From Hirudo medicinalis (taxonomy: Eukaryota > Annelida > Clitellata > Hirudinida > Hirudinidae): DNA of 64,000 nucleotides. The notes under the pieces were generated by a model that worked only from the letters and a program-made list of their open reading frames with translations, was not told the origin of the DNA and did not search any database. The number at the start of each line of letters is the position of its first letter. The stretch's first letter is position 1. Both the position numbers and the translations under genes were made by a program. Positions 11,139 through 24,369 of this stretch are shown piece after piece. The DNA lies in NCBI GenBank assembly GCA_011800805.1, contig MPNW01000680.1, positions 42,405 to 106,404 of the forward strand. Direction: 5' to 3'.

Positions 11139-12707
11139 ATTTCCACACCGCGAAATAACTGCGTTAATCACCCTCGCTGTACTGTCAAATTAGGTCAGTA
11201 AAGAGATAATATTTATGTGGTGTTTAATTGATGAAAAATTATTCTTTAGTTCAATCATGTTTCCCAGAAAATAAGACATTGTCTTATATTCATTTTGATC
11301 CAAAAGATGCGGTAGGGCTTATTTTCGGGGGATGTCTTATATTCTCATGTACAACAATCTGCCGGCACATTTATTCATTTATGGTACAAAAGTTATTATG
11401 TTACAAGGTGCATTGTTTTAACCTTTTATTAATAAAAGTGATGTTTTAACAGAATATTAGGACACACTTCAATAAGAGTATTTTTTTTAAATCTACCTTA
11501 AGTCAAATAAGTACATGTCATCTTATTCTGGAAAATCATCTTATGATGATAAATCTCTAAACCTTGAATTACAGCCTGATTTCGTTTTCGGAATTCCATT
11601 CCCCATAGAACTATTGACCTCAATCTCTCATGTCTAGCAATAGAACTTTCCTTAAATGAACACTTCTTGTCCATGCACCTATGTTCGCAGAAATTTTTGT
11701 AGGGGAGCAAAGTATTTAAATACAATTTTTGAACTTGGCACGATGACTAAAGATGGTGATGAAGGCTGCCTTGGATGCTCGCTCTTGCAATTAGTCGGTC
11801 TGTTTCGGATCCCCAGTCACCACTGGCCCGCCAGTGCTTTTAGAAGTATTTGACATGATATCATTGTTATGGCCCATATGGAGCTTGTTTTTAACTGCCT
11901 TGGATACCGCTTTAGATAATTCTGAACGTTTATTTTAATAACAAAAATTTAAAAAAAACTGCTACAAGTAGCAAATTTCAATGGTTTTTTAAAGTAATTG
12001 TTTACGTTATCTTGCTAGTTTTATTAAAAATTGAAATCTAAAAAAATAAATCACAGTCTATTCATAAACATTTATTGTTGTTTAATGTATGATTGAAGTC
12101 TGATTCTTATTTTATTTCTGAAATAACAATTGCAATCTTCTGGGTTCTTGTCGAAACTGATTAATCATTGTGTCAATGAAACTGTCTTTGGTGTCAGAAA
12201 TCGTTTTGCGATGCACATATAAAATATTCTAGTGTAGAACGCGTTACAACATCATTTTCATATAAATTTCAAATAAAACGATGAAAAATAGTTATTTTAA
12301 TAACGCTTAGTATTTGTAATATGCATATCGGAGTGAGAAGTGATGGTGAGAAACAAAAAAAATCATCTCATCAAGGGGGTTTGCCCCTTCTCTCCGACCT
12401 TAGACTGCTCACTTTTCGATCTTTAAGCAAAATTAAAAAACTTCAGGAAGATAGTTTATTATGAATTTTATGAATGAAAAGAGAATTTAATGGAAAGTAG
12501 AATATTATGAATGAAGAAGAATTTGTTGGAAAATAGAATAAATAAGCGATAACAAAACTTCCATGTTAAAATAAATAATTAACAAAATTTTCTTGCTAAC
12601 TTTAACAAATTTTTGAAATATAAAACATGACAATGCCATAGATTTTTCGGTAAATTATTTATGAGCAGATAGAACTTCCTTGACACGTAAACAGTATAGT
12701 AAGCGGG
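11139..12707. promoter_or_regulatory. Intergenic interval between divergent PRPSAP and COPE
   Basis: The two start codons face away from each other across 1.57 kb, so both promoters should lie here. Apart from AT-rich sequence and a few short open frames without recognisable homology, no CpG-rich block, TATA box or transposon is evident. The assignment as regulatory is inferred from position only. Confidence 0.4.
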
Positions 12708-15700
12708 ATGGCGGCTGTTGTTGAGACCGATGTCTTATTTGATATCAGGTGTGCTTTGCATCTTGGAAATTATCAGCAATGCGTTAATGAGTGCCAGAAA
12801 GTCAAAGTTGGTTGGAGTTGCTACATTTAAAAAAATTGCATATTTGAGATGCTAACGATTCGAAAGATGTGTTAATTAGAATTTGGTGAGATTTGGTAAT
12901 TGCTGGGGAATTTAACTGCTGACATGTTCTTTACATAGTAATTTACTTTCATTTCTTTCCTTGTTTTATTATTTATTACCTCATTTTTAAGGTCCCCAAT
13001 GATCTACAACTTCAAAGGGATATTATGATGTACAGAGCGTTCATTGCTCAAAAGAAGTATAGGATTGTAATAAATGAAGTGAAGTTAACCTCAGCTCCGG
13101 AACTTCAGGCATTAAAGATGTTTGCAGATTATTTGTCGTCTGACGATTCAAAAAGGTAATTCATAGAGTGATTTTGACTTTATAAAGTATCATTCACCAT
13201 AAAGTCTGAAAAAAAGCATAATAATGCTGGTCAGGGAACATTTTTGGGCCCCGATTGCTTTTCATGTAATTAATTTTAAGTGTGAGCTGGGACTGGTTTT
13301 GATATTTCATTTTACAGCCTATCAATAGATGTTGTAAGGTGTTATCTGACTTAAATTTAAGTTAACATTAAGTTTTAGCATTGAAAATTTCTAGATGATG
13401 CTATGGGCAAGCCAAATCCAGTGGTTAATTCCTGCAAGCCTTGGATGCAAACATATCTCTATCAAAATCTGGCTTCGTGAAATGCTTGCTTGCTCTTCAT
13501 GCTGAATTATGTAGCCAGCACCAGTTTACTGTGCATCGCACAGTCAATTGTTGCTTTATTGGATGGGCATGTTGCTGGTTTTTTATAAGACAGATTTTCT
13601 CTAGTTATTCCATTTCTGGGGCTCCGGAAGACTTGTGACCAATTATTATTAACAATGATAGTAATAATTAATTTATATGGTGCCATATGCATAGCATTGG
13701 TTCCATGACAATTGCGCACATGACAGTTGCGCACATTGAAAGCAATAGAACAAATTGAAAATTATTGAAAATTGCTTTTTGATGTTTAAATATTCAAATT
13801 TGTGATGAGCTTAATTGAAATTAGCCCCTAAAAACTCCTCCTCTAAAAAATCTATATCATTCAGCTTTCCCCTTCTATTAACAATGTTCTTCTAAATGAG
13901 TTTACTCAAATTCGGTATCTGGGCACTTTGATTGATGAACATTTAACTTGGTCAAAGCATATTTCTCATGTTCAAATTCCAAGAGCTGAAAATATTGGTA
14001 TCGTTGCAAGAGTTTGTACTTTTATTTATTTTATTACTTTCTTTTTTTTTTCTTTTTTTGTACTTTTCTCTTATTTACCCCTATCTGACTTACTGTAATA
14101 TTGTATGGGCCCCTACTTATCATTCTCAATTAGGTAGGTAAAACATTTTACAAAAGCATTTGTTTGTAAAATTTTCTTGCTACCATTTTTATCCTCACCT
14201 AATTTAACTTTTATAAACAACTAGCTTTTTTAAACCGGCTTCGATAGTCAAACTACATATATAAATTTAGCCAGCTGCTTGCCCTCAAATATCACAAAAA
14301 AATTACCCCTGGGTGATTGGGATGGTGCTCCCGCAACGGGACTCAAACATGTGCTGCTATTGAGAGGTGAGATCCCAAATGTTAGACCTTGCAGGAGCAC
14401 AATATTCATTGCCTGCAGTAACTCTGGAGTTTAAAGCTTGTATGTAATTTAGGAAGTAAAGGTGAAAGTACAGTTGACCTAAGAATAGCATAGAGAATGA
14501 CACGTGCAAATTTCAAGTCGCTACTGTTCACAGTTCGGGAGGAGTTCTTAGCTCCTCAAATATATACACATATTTTCTGTTTTATATTATAGATAACCTA
14601 TTAAATATCTATCAAATTCATAGTTTACAAGTTGCTCTTTTTATGTTCTCTTTTGATTATAAAGCTCTCCCTAAGATATTTTCAGGTTTTTCCATTTTCT
14701 ACGCAATATACGTGAATATAGTCCATCATTTTCCAAATCTACTTTCAAGCTCTTCTCCATTCAATGTTATGGTCCAAGAATATGTTCTTAAATATAAATC
14801 TAACTATAATACAATTACTTAAATTCAGTTTAAAATACCATAATATTTCTGTGTGCGATTGTTTGGTTACCCATATCATCAGAGGCCCCAACATGAGGCT
14901 TCTGAGGCCTCCTGCATGTTTCATGGCCCAAGTTCTAATTTTGTTCAATGATTTGAATTTAGTGGGGTCCAAGCTAAACTTTTTTATAGATACATTTCTA
15001 TGTTTAATCATCTCTTCCTATGGGATTGGATTTCTCAGTCTCCTGTGGCTTGCATGGTACTTGACTCCTATTGGATTGTAAAAAGCTCTTATATGGAAAT
15101 TATGTATTTGGGTCATTTTGTGCATCTCTTTGAAGGCTTAATATACTTTTAGAGGGATGTGAGGTTATTTTTCCACATGTATTAAATTTGTCACCACGAG
15201 GTAGCTGCTCACAGAGTGTCCTTATCAGAAAAGTTCTGTTTTGAGTAATCGATTTCACTATTCATTGGACCAGAATGTATTTTAACAACTATTCTTATAA
15301 AGCCAAGTCTATATAATTTATGATTACAATTTCACTTTTTAAAAATTAAAGTTAATCTTGTGCAGATTAATGATAAGTAATAACTTCTAAGTTTTAAAAA
15401 GATATTTGTGACTATTCTATTGCAAACCTTCAATGAGATTTTGTTTTAGGAAGGAGGATAATGTAACTAGCCACCAAGATTGAAGAAATTTTAAAATTTT
15501 GTGAATCTGTTCATCTTTCCAATTTTCTTAAAAATTCTTGATTATAGCAACTTCAAGTGCAACAGAAGAATTTGTAATTTTTGCCAAGATTAACTTTATA
15601 ACCATGTAATTTTCCAAAGGGCAAGAGTTGTAATTGATTTGGAATCAAAAATGGGAAAGAGTCTTGACCTCAACAATTACATATTTTTGTTGGTTGCTGG

Positions 15701-17284
15701 TTCCATCTTCTACTTGGAAGGAGTATGTTTAGCAATAGCAAAATGCATTTAAACTTTTAACTCAGATGTTATGCTTTATTTTATTATAGAATTTTGATGT
15801 TGCTCTGAGATTGCTTCATCAATCTGATGCAATTGAATGGTAAATTTTTCATTACTTCATATTTAGATTATTTAGTAGATTATTATTAACAATTACTTTT
15901 TATAGCATGGCACTCTCAGTCCAAGTTTTGTTGAAGATAGACAGAGTGGATTATGCCAGGTATTTTCAAGTTGTGTTTACATTTCCATGTAGTGATCTTA
16001 AGAGATAGTGTTCCAAATATGGATGGAAGAACCTGCTTTTAATGCATTAAAAAATATATTGTATACCTTTTTTTATTGTATTGAAAAATTGATTGACAAA
16101 AATAGTAAATTGCAATTTTGAGTGCCTAACTAAGTTGCCTAGCGAAATTTGTTCCAACACACTCTTTAACATAGAAAATCTTTATATTGATTGAGCTACC
16201 ACTAAATATTGTCCAAAATGCTCACAGATTTGCATAAATGTTAATTAATTAACATATTTTTCTGCAAGCAGTAGTATAATGTGCCAGTTTGTCTACAACC
16301 CAGCTTGCACTTCCACATAAATGGTTTACAAAAGGTGCCTCTGATATTATGCATATAAATTAACTGCACATTTTTTCGGACCACTCTAATGTACATACTT
16401 ATGATGTTGTAATTATATAAGTATATTATAAAAAAAATATTGTGTACGCATGACTCAGGAAGGAACTCAAAAGAATGCAAGAAACAGATGAAGACCATGT
16501 TTTGACTCAATTGGCAACAGCTTGGGTTAACATTGCTGTGGTAGGTTCTTACCTTTTTTTATTTGACATTACGTGCTTCCATGAATCACATGAGTGGGGA
16601 GAACATGCTAAAGTTTAAGTTTGGACTTTGGGCACATTATTCAATAAAATTTTCTTTTTATAGGGATAAAGTAAAATCTTAAACTAAAACTGCCTCTAAA
16701 ATTCTAATTTTCCTTAGGGTGGAGAAAAGTACCAAGAAGCTTTTTACATATACCAAGAATTAGCAGACAAGTTTTCATCAACTCCACTACTTCTTAATGG
16801 TTTAAGTGTGTGCCACATGGCTCAAAACAGGTTTGAAGATGCTGAATCATTACTGCAGGAAGCACTTGACAAGGTACCAACATTTTTTTAAAGTATGATT
16901 GAGCTGAGACGATAAAGAATAAGTAGTTATCGAATTGACATGAACTCCATTATTTATATATCAGGACAGCAACAATCCAGAGACACTGTGCAATTTAATA
17001 GTCCTCACTCAGCATTTAGGAAAGCCAATTGAGGTACCAGATTCCTCACTTGAGCACTTAGCATTTTATTTAATAAATTTTACTTTTATTGTCAGGTTAC
17101 AAATAGATACATAGCTCAACTGAAAGAAGCTCATAAGGATCACCCCTTGGTGAAAGAGTACCAAATAAAAGTAATGTTCTAGTTGCTAATCTTTGCTTTC
17201 CTAATTACATACATGCTCCACCATTTCCAGGAAAGTGAGTTTGAAAGACTCTGCTGTGATTATGCTCCCACAGTTTCTTCTTGA
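12708..17284 (+). CDS. COPE: Coatomer subunit epsilon (epsilon-COP)
   Basis: Subunit of the COPI coat that pairs with alpha-COP in retrograde Golgi-ER vesicles; the family is an all-helical TPR-like solenoid. Ten exons: 12708-12806, 12992-13155, 15620-15722, 15790-15839, 15906-15959, 16459-16540, 16718-16873, 16965-17033, 17096-17170 and 17231-17284, giving 301 residues (human about 308). Every junction is GT-AG and in frame. Recognisable blocks are [101 protein letters not shown] and [21 protein letters not shown] at 12708 opens [20 protein letters not shown], matching the family N-terminus. A polyadenylation signal AATAAA lies at 17335-17340. Intron 2 contains LINE and SINE debris. The gene is intact. 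Confidence 0.96.
13640..13735. repeat. Fragment similar to the L2/CR1-type LINE 3' end at 34.3 kb
   Basis: TTATATGGTGCCATATGCATAGC resembles the ATAATGCGCCATTTGCATAGC that marks the 3' end of the LINE at 34290-35490, preceded in both cases by TAA/ATT-rich repeats. Confidence 0.4.
13850..14830 (+). mobile_element. Decayed APE-type LINE, C-terminal part, split by a SINE
   Basis: Translated blocks (frames broken) include [37 protein letters not shown] and, after the SINE at 14310-14402, [19 protein letters not shown] and YNTIT. This is the order of the thumb and C-terminal part of a Jockey/CR1-like reverse transcriptase ORF. It lies in COPE intron 2 in the same orientation as the gene. Confidence 0.6.
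14310..14402 (-). mobile_element. tRNA-Glu-like SINE, family B
   Basis: Reverse complement of a head reading GTGCTCCTGCAAGGTCTAAC...GTCCCGTTGCGGGAGCAC. The acceptor-stem pairing (GCTCCTGC with GCGGGAGC) and the box-A region are visible. Inserted within the LINE relic in COPE intron 2. Confidence 0.6.
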
Positions 17285-17855
17285 CAAAGAAAACATTTCA
17301 TGTGCTGATTAGCTAATCTGGAAGTTGCTTTGAAAATAAATTTTAATGTCGAGATTCTCTATTCTAGAATAAACCCATTTGCACCAGTAGACGATATAGG
17401 AATAGAACTTTAACAGCAAATAGAGCCGAAGTTTTTTTTATATTGCTCTGAATAAAGGGCTGGAAATAAACAGGTGTAAAAAGGTTCCCGTAAAACATCA
17501 AAAAAAGCTCCCATGTAACTGCAAAACTTTCTTGGAATGAAATCCTAATTTGTCTGTGTAACGAAACATTTAGAATGAGGTCCACAAGGTGGGAATCGAG
17601 TGCATTTCTGATAAAAATTAAGCATTGTAGCAGGATAGTGCTGGATTAGAAAGCTCCAGAAAGGCTGCTGGACCGGTGTTACCCATCTCACATCAAATAA
17701 GTAATGTAACAAAGCAAGGTTACTTTGTATGTCTCAGTTTGTATTTACAAAGTGCATTTTCACTGAAACAAAATCCTATGATAAAAAAACACAATCCCTA
17801 TTTTCCAAGGAGTCTTGACTTGTTATTTATACTGACGGTAAGTATTTTTCAAATT

Positions 17856-20800
17856 TCAACGGTGGGTCCCTCTGTGTGACGATGAGGATGATTCATCCAT
17901 GTGGCTGGCTGAGGATGGTACAGACCTATAGAAGTAGTCCATGAGAGCAGGTCCAGACATTGCAAACGGATTCATAGCCCCAAAGGCAGCTGCAGCAGCT
18001 GCTGAATAGTCGGGAAGGCCAGTTGCAAAATCAGGCATGCCAGCTGCTGCATGCATCATGGAAAAGAAGTCAATCATTCCAGCAGCTGTGGCATCAGGGG
18101 CAGAGTGAAGGTGTGCCCAAGCTTCATAACTTGCAGCGGCACCAAAAAATGGATTTGCTGGGTGAAAAGCTGTTGGCAAAAATCCTGGCAAACAGGAAAA
18201 TGGAAATGGAGGAGGCAAGTGGGGAAGAGGAGGGAGAGTTGATGAAGGAGGAGAGGAAAGTGATGAAGATGGAGCAGATGATGGAGTGAGTTTAGAATTT
18301 GTTGAAAGATCAAATGGCTGAATATAGGGTGAAGGTGCTGGGTGATGCTGATGTGCTGCTGGTGGAAGAGGTGGTGATGCCCTATCCCTTAAAGAAGGAG
18401 GAGTCTGAGGGAGGGGGGGAGGAGGGGGGGAAGAAGGGGGAGGTGGCATGTGAAGAGGATTGTCTGGGGGAACAGGAGGCAAAGGTCTGTCTCTGCTATG
18501 ATTAGAGGATGGGGGAGAGGGTGGCAATGGTGGTGCCAAGACTGGCAGTTGAGGAGAGTTAGGTCTGTTGACAGTGAGGGCAATTGGCTGCAACATATCA
18601 TTTTGTATGGAAAGTGATGCAGATGAAGTGTTCAACACTGGTGCAGATATATTCTTGACATGCTGCTCATTAACTTTAATTTCTGCCTCCATTGCCTTTT
18701 TAAGACTTTGCAATCCCTCCTTTGAATCTTCTGGTTCATAATTATAGTCTCCTTCATCATCAGAACCTGTGAGGTCTATCACATCTTCAGCCGCTGGACA
18801 ATCACCTAAAAGTATACTTATTACAAGAAGGTACTTTGTTAACTTTAACATATTTTTAAACTGACTCATATTGTCCTCCATCTTTGGGCTGTCAGCATCC
18901 TTGTCATCACATTCATCAGATCTAGTAACAAACCATTGCCCATCTTTCGTTAGTTCGATTTCTGTAGAATCATTCGAATCTCTGATAATTTCTGATATGA
19001 ATCTGTGGGAGTCAAGACAACCATAGTGAAATCACAACTTAATTTCTTGAGTTAAAATCAATTACAGCTAAATATATAATAATAATAATGGTTCTTCAAT
19101 GATCCCATAACTAAACCTCAAATAATATTTAACTACCAATCAATAAGCTAACCCATCAATTGTCAGCTTATTAAAATCTGCTGGTCTATCACACACTGGA
19201 CACATCCATGTTGGCTTTTTCTCATTCATTTGGAGAAATGTGATGGCATCAAAACATTGAAGGTGGTCACAACTTTGAGATCTGCAAGGTATTGACATTC
19301 TCATCTTCCCTAGCTGCAAAATATCAATTGTTATTGAAATAAATTAATGTTAAGGGTTTTGTTTAACCAAAAAACATACTGGACACAACAAAGAAACCCT
19401 AAGACTTGTCAGGGCAAGGTCATTGTCACTGTCTAGAGTCAGCTTTTCAGATACTATAAGAGAGAAAGACGTGTGATACAGAATACATGCGCATTCACTG
19501 AAAGTATAATCAACTTAAACAAGCATACTGAGTTTTTTTGTGTGTTCTGGTTTCAAAATGCAGCTGCTCTTCAAACGATCTAAGAGAATGTGTGAATTAA
19601 GTTTCTTCACAAGGTAAATGGCTACACAATAATGCTGGAAAAATACAAAAAAAATCTCAAAATATGAATTGGGCATATTTAATTGCATTCATTTTTATTT
19701 TTTTCTAACTCTGTTGTCCTCCACATTCCAAGCAATTGTGATGCTGTTGCTCATTGATGTAGAAAATCTGCAAAGCTGGGTAATGTCTACAGGCCTGCTT
19801 GGCCTTTTGGGTACAGCACCAGGCTTATTGGTGGGAATTGGGTTCTGAAGCAAAAATATATATTCACTTATTAAAAATCAAATGCGCTCCTACCCTATAC
19901 TTCAACTTACAGGCAAAGGTGCAATAACACCATTTACTTTTGCACAAATAGTTGTTGGAAAACAGTCTGGTTGTCGTGAGGACACATCTAACACACAAAA
20001 TCTCATTTGAACCTGGACTTTGAAATCAACTCTGTTGTTTGAAAAGACTTCTCTGAAAAGGAATAAATTTTTCACATTAAAAATTTAATTAATACAACTA
20101 ATGCATGCTGATAGATCACACAGAAAATGCGACCTTTTTAATTAAGCATCACATATAGACAATGCAAGAAAATATTTCTTTCTCATTTTTATATTTTCTA
20201 AACATACATAATGTTATTCAAATGCAACCAAAATTCCAAAGAAGCAGAGTAAAAATATGAAAAATATTGATGATAATAATAGTAAGTTTGCCCCATATGC
20301 AATAGAAGAAGCGATAACAGTGACAATTCTAAAAATGTTGATAGAAAACATTTAATCTGTCCTCTGTACTTGTATAATAATTTCTTTGCATTAATAAAAA
20401 ATGAGATGCTATACCTGAGCAAACTCATAATTATGATGGTGAATATTTAAAAGAGATAATGAACCCTTTAAGCAAATTGGTAAAATTCATTTTTGATGTC
20501 ATAACATCATAATGCAAAGGAAATATTTTGATGTTATACAATATGTAGCAAATTTATAACTATAAAACTTCATTTCAATCTTAAACTTGTTCTGGTTCAT
20601 CAAACTAAAAAAGGCTATATAACCTGGAATCAGATATCTGTTTGAGGTGATCCTGAGTGAAGCACAAACTAATTTTCATTTCTTGTTGACGAGAGGAATT
20701 TCGGGGAACTAAGCAAATAAAATACACATTGAAACATATAATGCAAAAAATATACAATAAATACTTTAAAAAAATAAAGAATAAAAAATAAATAATAATA

Positions 20801-21972
20801 AAGACATCAAAAAAAGTACAAATCCAACTAATTACTCATCTTTCAATATAATTTCAACATCTTTAAGATTTAATCATCCAAACATGACTTGACTAACCTA
20901 AACTGACAGGTCTCACAAGCTCAGCTAGGACATCATAAAAGGGGAGATGCTTAAACCTCACTTCAGGATACGAAACTGAGGGCACTGGTGGAATACCATT
21001 GTGTTGGTTTAAAAGTTCACTCAGTCCTTTGTGAACTGCATTAGCAGACCTGCTTGCTGAATGAATTAAACACATAAAATATTTATTTAAATGTCAATTG
21101 AACTAGTCTTTTAAGCCATGGCTATGCTAAAAAATTTACTATTAGAAATGAATATCAAATGAATGATCACCCCATTTAAGTCTTAGAAGGGGACAACCAA
21201 AACATCAAAATCATAAACCAAAACAAGTTAGATTAAGGCAGCAGTAGTCTTCGTTTTTGATAATGTTAGAGTTGAGAAATAATGCCTATCTTAATTGCTA
21301 GTTGGCAATTATTATTGGATTAATTTGCATTGCATTATTGCTTATATAAACTATTTTCACTCCTTGATAGCTCAGCTCAACATCTTTGGTTTTGGTTGGT
21401 GTTTGCACTAATGCAGTACATCGTTATAGCAATCTCATATCCTCAATAACCATACAAAACCAAAAACTCCGACTCCTATAAAGTCATTTAATATATTTAA
21501 TGATAATTGTGAAAGAAGTGGTAACTACCTGCAGGTGTTGGTGTCATCATAGAAGTAGAATGATTATTCAAGGTAGTGCTTGATCCCCTGGTAACAAACC
21601 TTTGATATAATTCTTTAATCTTATGTTGGACGTGACTAGAAACTCCTCTGTCCAACATATTTAAAGCCCTCTGCATTAATTCAGTTTTGCGACCGCAACG
21701 ACTCTGACTTGTTAGTCCGAGAAGCAATTGCAGTTCTGAAACCCGAAACATCAGCACCATATTCTGTGAAGCATAACGTCGCTATGTTTATTTAGTAATC
21801 TCAAAAATGTAATTTTGGCTTCGGAACACATCTCGAATAAAGCTTTTGAAATTACAAATCACAGAATAGATAACGCAATACTTATAATAATCGTTTAATT
21901 TTATTCATCAGCCTCACTCCAAACAAATAGTGTAAAAATAATTACTACCTTTAATTCATTTTTGTCAGCCAT
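17856..21972 (-). CDS. PIAS: PIAS-family E3 SUMO ligase
   Basis: Nuclear SUMO E3 ligase and transcription co-regulator. Coding exons on the minus strand: 21949-21972, 21529-21763, 20898-21056, 20624-20708, 19911-20052, 19710-19844, 19529-19634, 19380-19453, 19153-19313, 18866-19002 and 17856-18805, giving 735 residues, all in frame. Domains: N-terminal SAP (about 9-50, with [11 protein letters not shown] and [11 protein letters not shown]); a PINIT domain centred on RPVDIT near 236 (the PINIT motif reads PVDIT); SP-RING in exon 19153-19313 with C, C-H and CPVC ligands ([28 protein letters not shown]). A SUMO-interacting motif [14 protein letters not shown] opens the last exon. The remaining C-terminus is rich in proline and serine, then alanine and methionine, and is not conserved. 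The 60-base intron 18806-18865 is a multiple of three and stop-free, so it could be retained. The gene converges on COPE. Confidence 0.95.
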
Positions 21973-22659
21973 GTTGTTTGCGACCAAAAACAATATTTCA
22001 CAGAAATTGTATGCCAGATCAAGCGATCAGCATACATATTTGTATACAAAAAGGTATAGATTGTTAATGAATATGTGATTATGTTAAAATGTTAAATATT
22101 TATTTATCATTTTTAAAATATTTTAAATAATTAACAGACTGTTTATAATGATTTATGTTACATAATATTTTTAGAGTAATTTGGAATAAAAATTTCAACT
22201 AAAAGTGCTTGATAAATTCAATAAATCATATTCTATTAACGATTTTTTCCATTAACCCTTCAAACACGCGAAATTCATGATAACTTGAGGCTGACTGATC
22301 GATCAGTTGCGGCAATTTCAGCCATTTTCAGAACCTCATTCCCGAACAAATTACGTATAACAAATTTAAACGAAGTAATATAACAAGTAAAACGAAAAAT
22401 TAAAGCAATACAAATGGCAAGAAAGTACATTATTAGATAGTTAAAATTATAGAAATGTAATTATGACAGTAGGAGAATAAATGAATTATTGTTTATAGCA
22501 TCAATAAGGACCTAAATTTGGTAACAAGTTCACATCCATTTGCATATAGTTATGTTAACGCTATCAGTCAAATATTGAAAGTTTACTAAGTCCAGCTCTT
22601 AGACCTCTATGTCATTATCTTCTCATACATCAGCTATCAACGATCTACACTCATACTTC

Positions 22660-23035
22660 TTATCACCAGGATCGCCGACAGTTCCCTATACCGTGCAGCA
22701 ACGGACCCCGACAAGTTGGTAATGTTGGTAATGGAAAAGCAAATAAAAGGACATAATTGTAATATTTTAAGACCCGGGCCCCTTATTTTTTCCCTTATCC
22801 CCCTCTCGGCGGCCCTGCCTATCACCTTTATCATCATTATCCTCAGTCTTCATTCCAGCAGTCACTGCTGAGAAGCCATGAGACACCATTGAACACTCTG
22901 ACTTCGAGTTCTCGGCACAGAATTCATGTATAGTAGCTTTAGGAGTGCAGTTTTTTGCAGGTCTTTGATTTAGGCAGGGCTGCCGAGAGGGGAAGTGCCC
23001 AGGGACCCAATTTTAATGTTTGATTGAAATGATTA
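22660..23035. mobile_element. DNA-transposon remnant with inverted GC-rich ends
   Basis: GGCAGGGCCGCCGAGAGGGG (minus strand, about 22795-22820) and GCAGGGCTGCCGAGAGGGGA (plus strand, from about 22977) are near-identical inverted blocks, with GGGCCCGGGTCTT inside the first. No coding sequence is visible between them. It could be one small element or two abutting ends. Confidence 0.4.
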
Positions 23036-23124
23036 CCTTGTACATTACATAAATTGATGATGAAAAGAGCTTTTATTTGAGTCGAGTTGCATTATTCTAT
23101 ATCTAGAATGATTGTATTTTCTTC

Positions 23125-23200
23125 TAACTCTCAAGATGAGAGTGTCCGACATTTCCGAATGGAATGTCAGGCCCAATCGAGCCTAGTACTGCTAGTATGG
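23125..23200 (+). mobile_element. Short LINE knuckle fragment
   Basis: Translates to DESVRHFRMECQAQS, matching the HFLMECPAQS block of the LINE end at 1-165, with no surrounding reading frame. Confidence 0.5.
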
Positions 23201-23362
23201 AGCTAACATACCAGTTTTATTATTTTATTTATTTGTAAATATAAAAAAAATCTGATGTAACCCAACACAGTGATTGCCCGATTCATCAAGTTATTCTGAG
23301 GACATTAATTAAATACTATTAATACTGCAGATCTGCAGTAAAAATTTTCGAAACTAATTTAT

Positions 23363-23470
23363 TGCTCCCGCATAGTCTAATGTTTAAGGCTTTCGCCTCT
23401 CACGAAGGCAGCACGGACTCGAGTTCCGTCGCAGGAGCACTGTCCCAATCATCTAGCTATGTAACGGACT
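23363..23470 (+). mobile_element. tRNA-Glu-like SINE, family B
   Basis: Head TGCTCCCGCATAGTCTAATG, anticodon region GCCTCTCAC (CTC in the anticodon position, as in tRNA-Glu), box-B region and closing GCAGGAGCAC, followed by the tail ATCTAGCTATGTAACGGACT. The acceptor stem GCTCCCGC pairs imperfectly with GCAGGAGC. Confidence 0.65.
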
Positions 23471-23600
23471 ACCCAGCAAGTCGGGACCCGACTGGGGGAA
23501 GAAAAGCGGGACCCGATTAGGTAGCCCACCGGTGCCCCGCTGGTTTATGACCGCGGGCACCAGTCGGGTCCCGCTCGGGTAGCCCGCCGGGTTCCCGCTG
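23468..23600. repeat. GC-rich palindromic block
   Basis: About 130 bases of very GC-rich sequence in AT-rich surroundings, built from CGGGACCCGA-type units: AGTCGGGACCCGACT is a perfect odd palindrome, followed by GCGGGACCCGAT, GTCGGGTCCCGCTCGGGTAG and CCCGCCGGGTTCCCGC. It directly follows a family B SINE tail. It does not encode a recognisable protein. Confidence 0.75.
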
Positions 23601-24369
23601 CTTTGTGTTGTGGACATTAGTTGCCCAGCCCAATCCCTACATCTTTAATCACGAGTTTCCCAACAATATATGTAAGACTGAAGAATACAAATTGTTGGGT
23701 TATCACATCAATTTTATTGAGAAAAATTCAGCTGTTATTAATTCAAGGGGTTTCTTTTCCGACTGCCAGCTCCTCTGCCTCTGGCATTTCCAAACCACTT
23801 GCGAAGTTCCATCTCACAATCTTGGCTGGTTGCAGTTGAAGTGCTCGTAAGCAACAACAACTAATTTGAAGTTGATAGAAGTTTGATTGTCAGTTTGCCT
23901 CTTGATAGTTTTATAAATATGTATAATTCATAAGTAATTTATTGATAATAATACAGCTCTAGTAAGATTGTGAAAGCTTCCGACATCAATATTTAATACG
24001 TATTATATTACAGTATTATATTACAACACATTACAGTTGTAATATTTAAGTACACATAAACAAAATTTGCCCCTTACCTCGACCGATTTTAAAACCATGG
24101 TTAAGCCACTGCCTGATGGTCATCAGTTATGGCATTACCTAAGTTTTAAAAACATTTTTTGGTTTAAATCATGGGGCAGGATCAGAGATGATTTGGGGAG
24201 GAATTTCCAGAAGGATTAATTAAATCTGAATTTCTAGGTGGGATAGTCTTCAGCTGATTAAATCAAAGTCTTAGAAGGTCATCCTTTTGGGGAATTTTAT
24301 TATGGAGGAAATTCTATTTTCCAGCATGACAAGTGTGAAGGAGAGAATCTTTCCATAGCTGAAATTTTT

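Noticed and set aside
15451..15480. Possible small COPE exon with a good acceptor at about 15450
   Set aside because: Including it breaks the phase with the next exon and hits a stop. Joining 13155 directly to 15620 restores the conserved protein.
18023..18601. Several open frames on both strands over the PIAS last exon
   Set aside because: Shadows of the low-complexity proline/serine-rich coding sequence.
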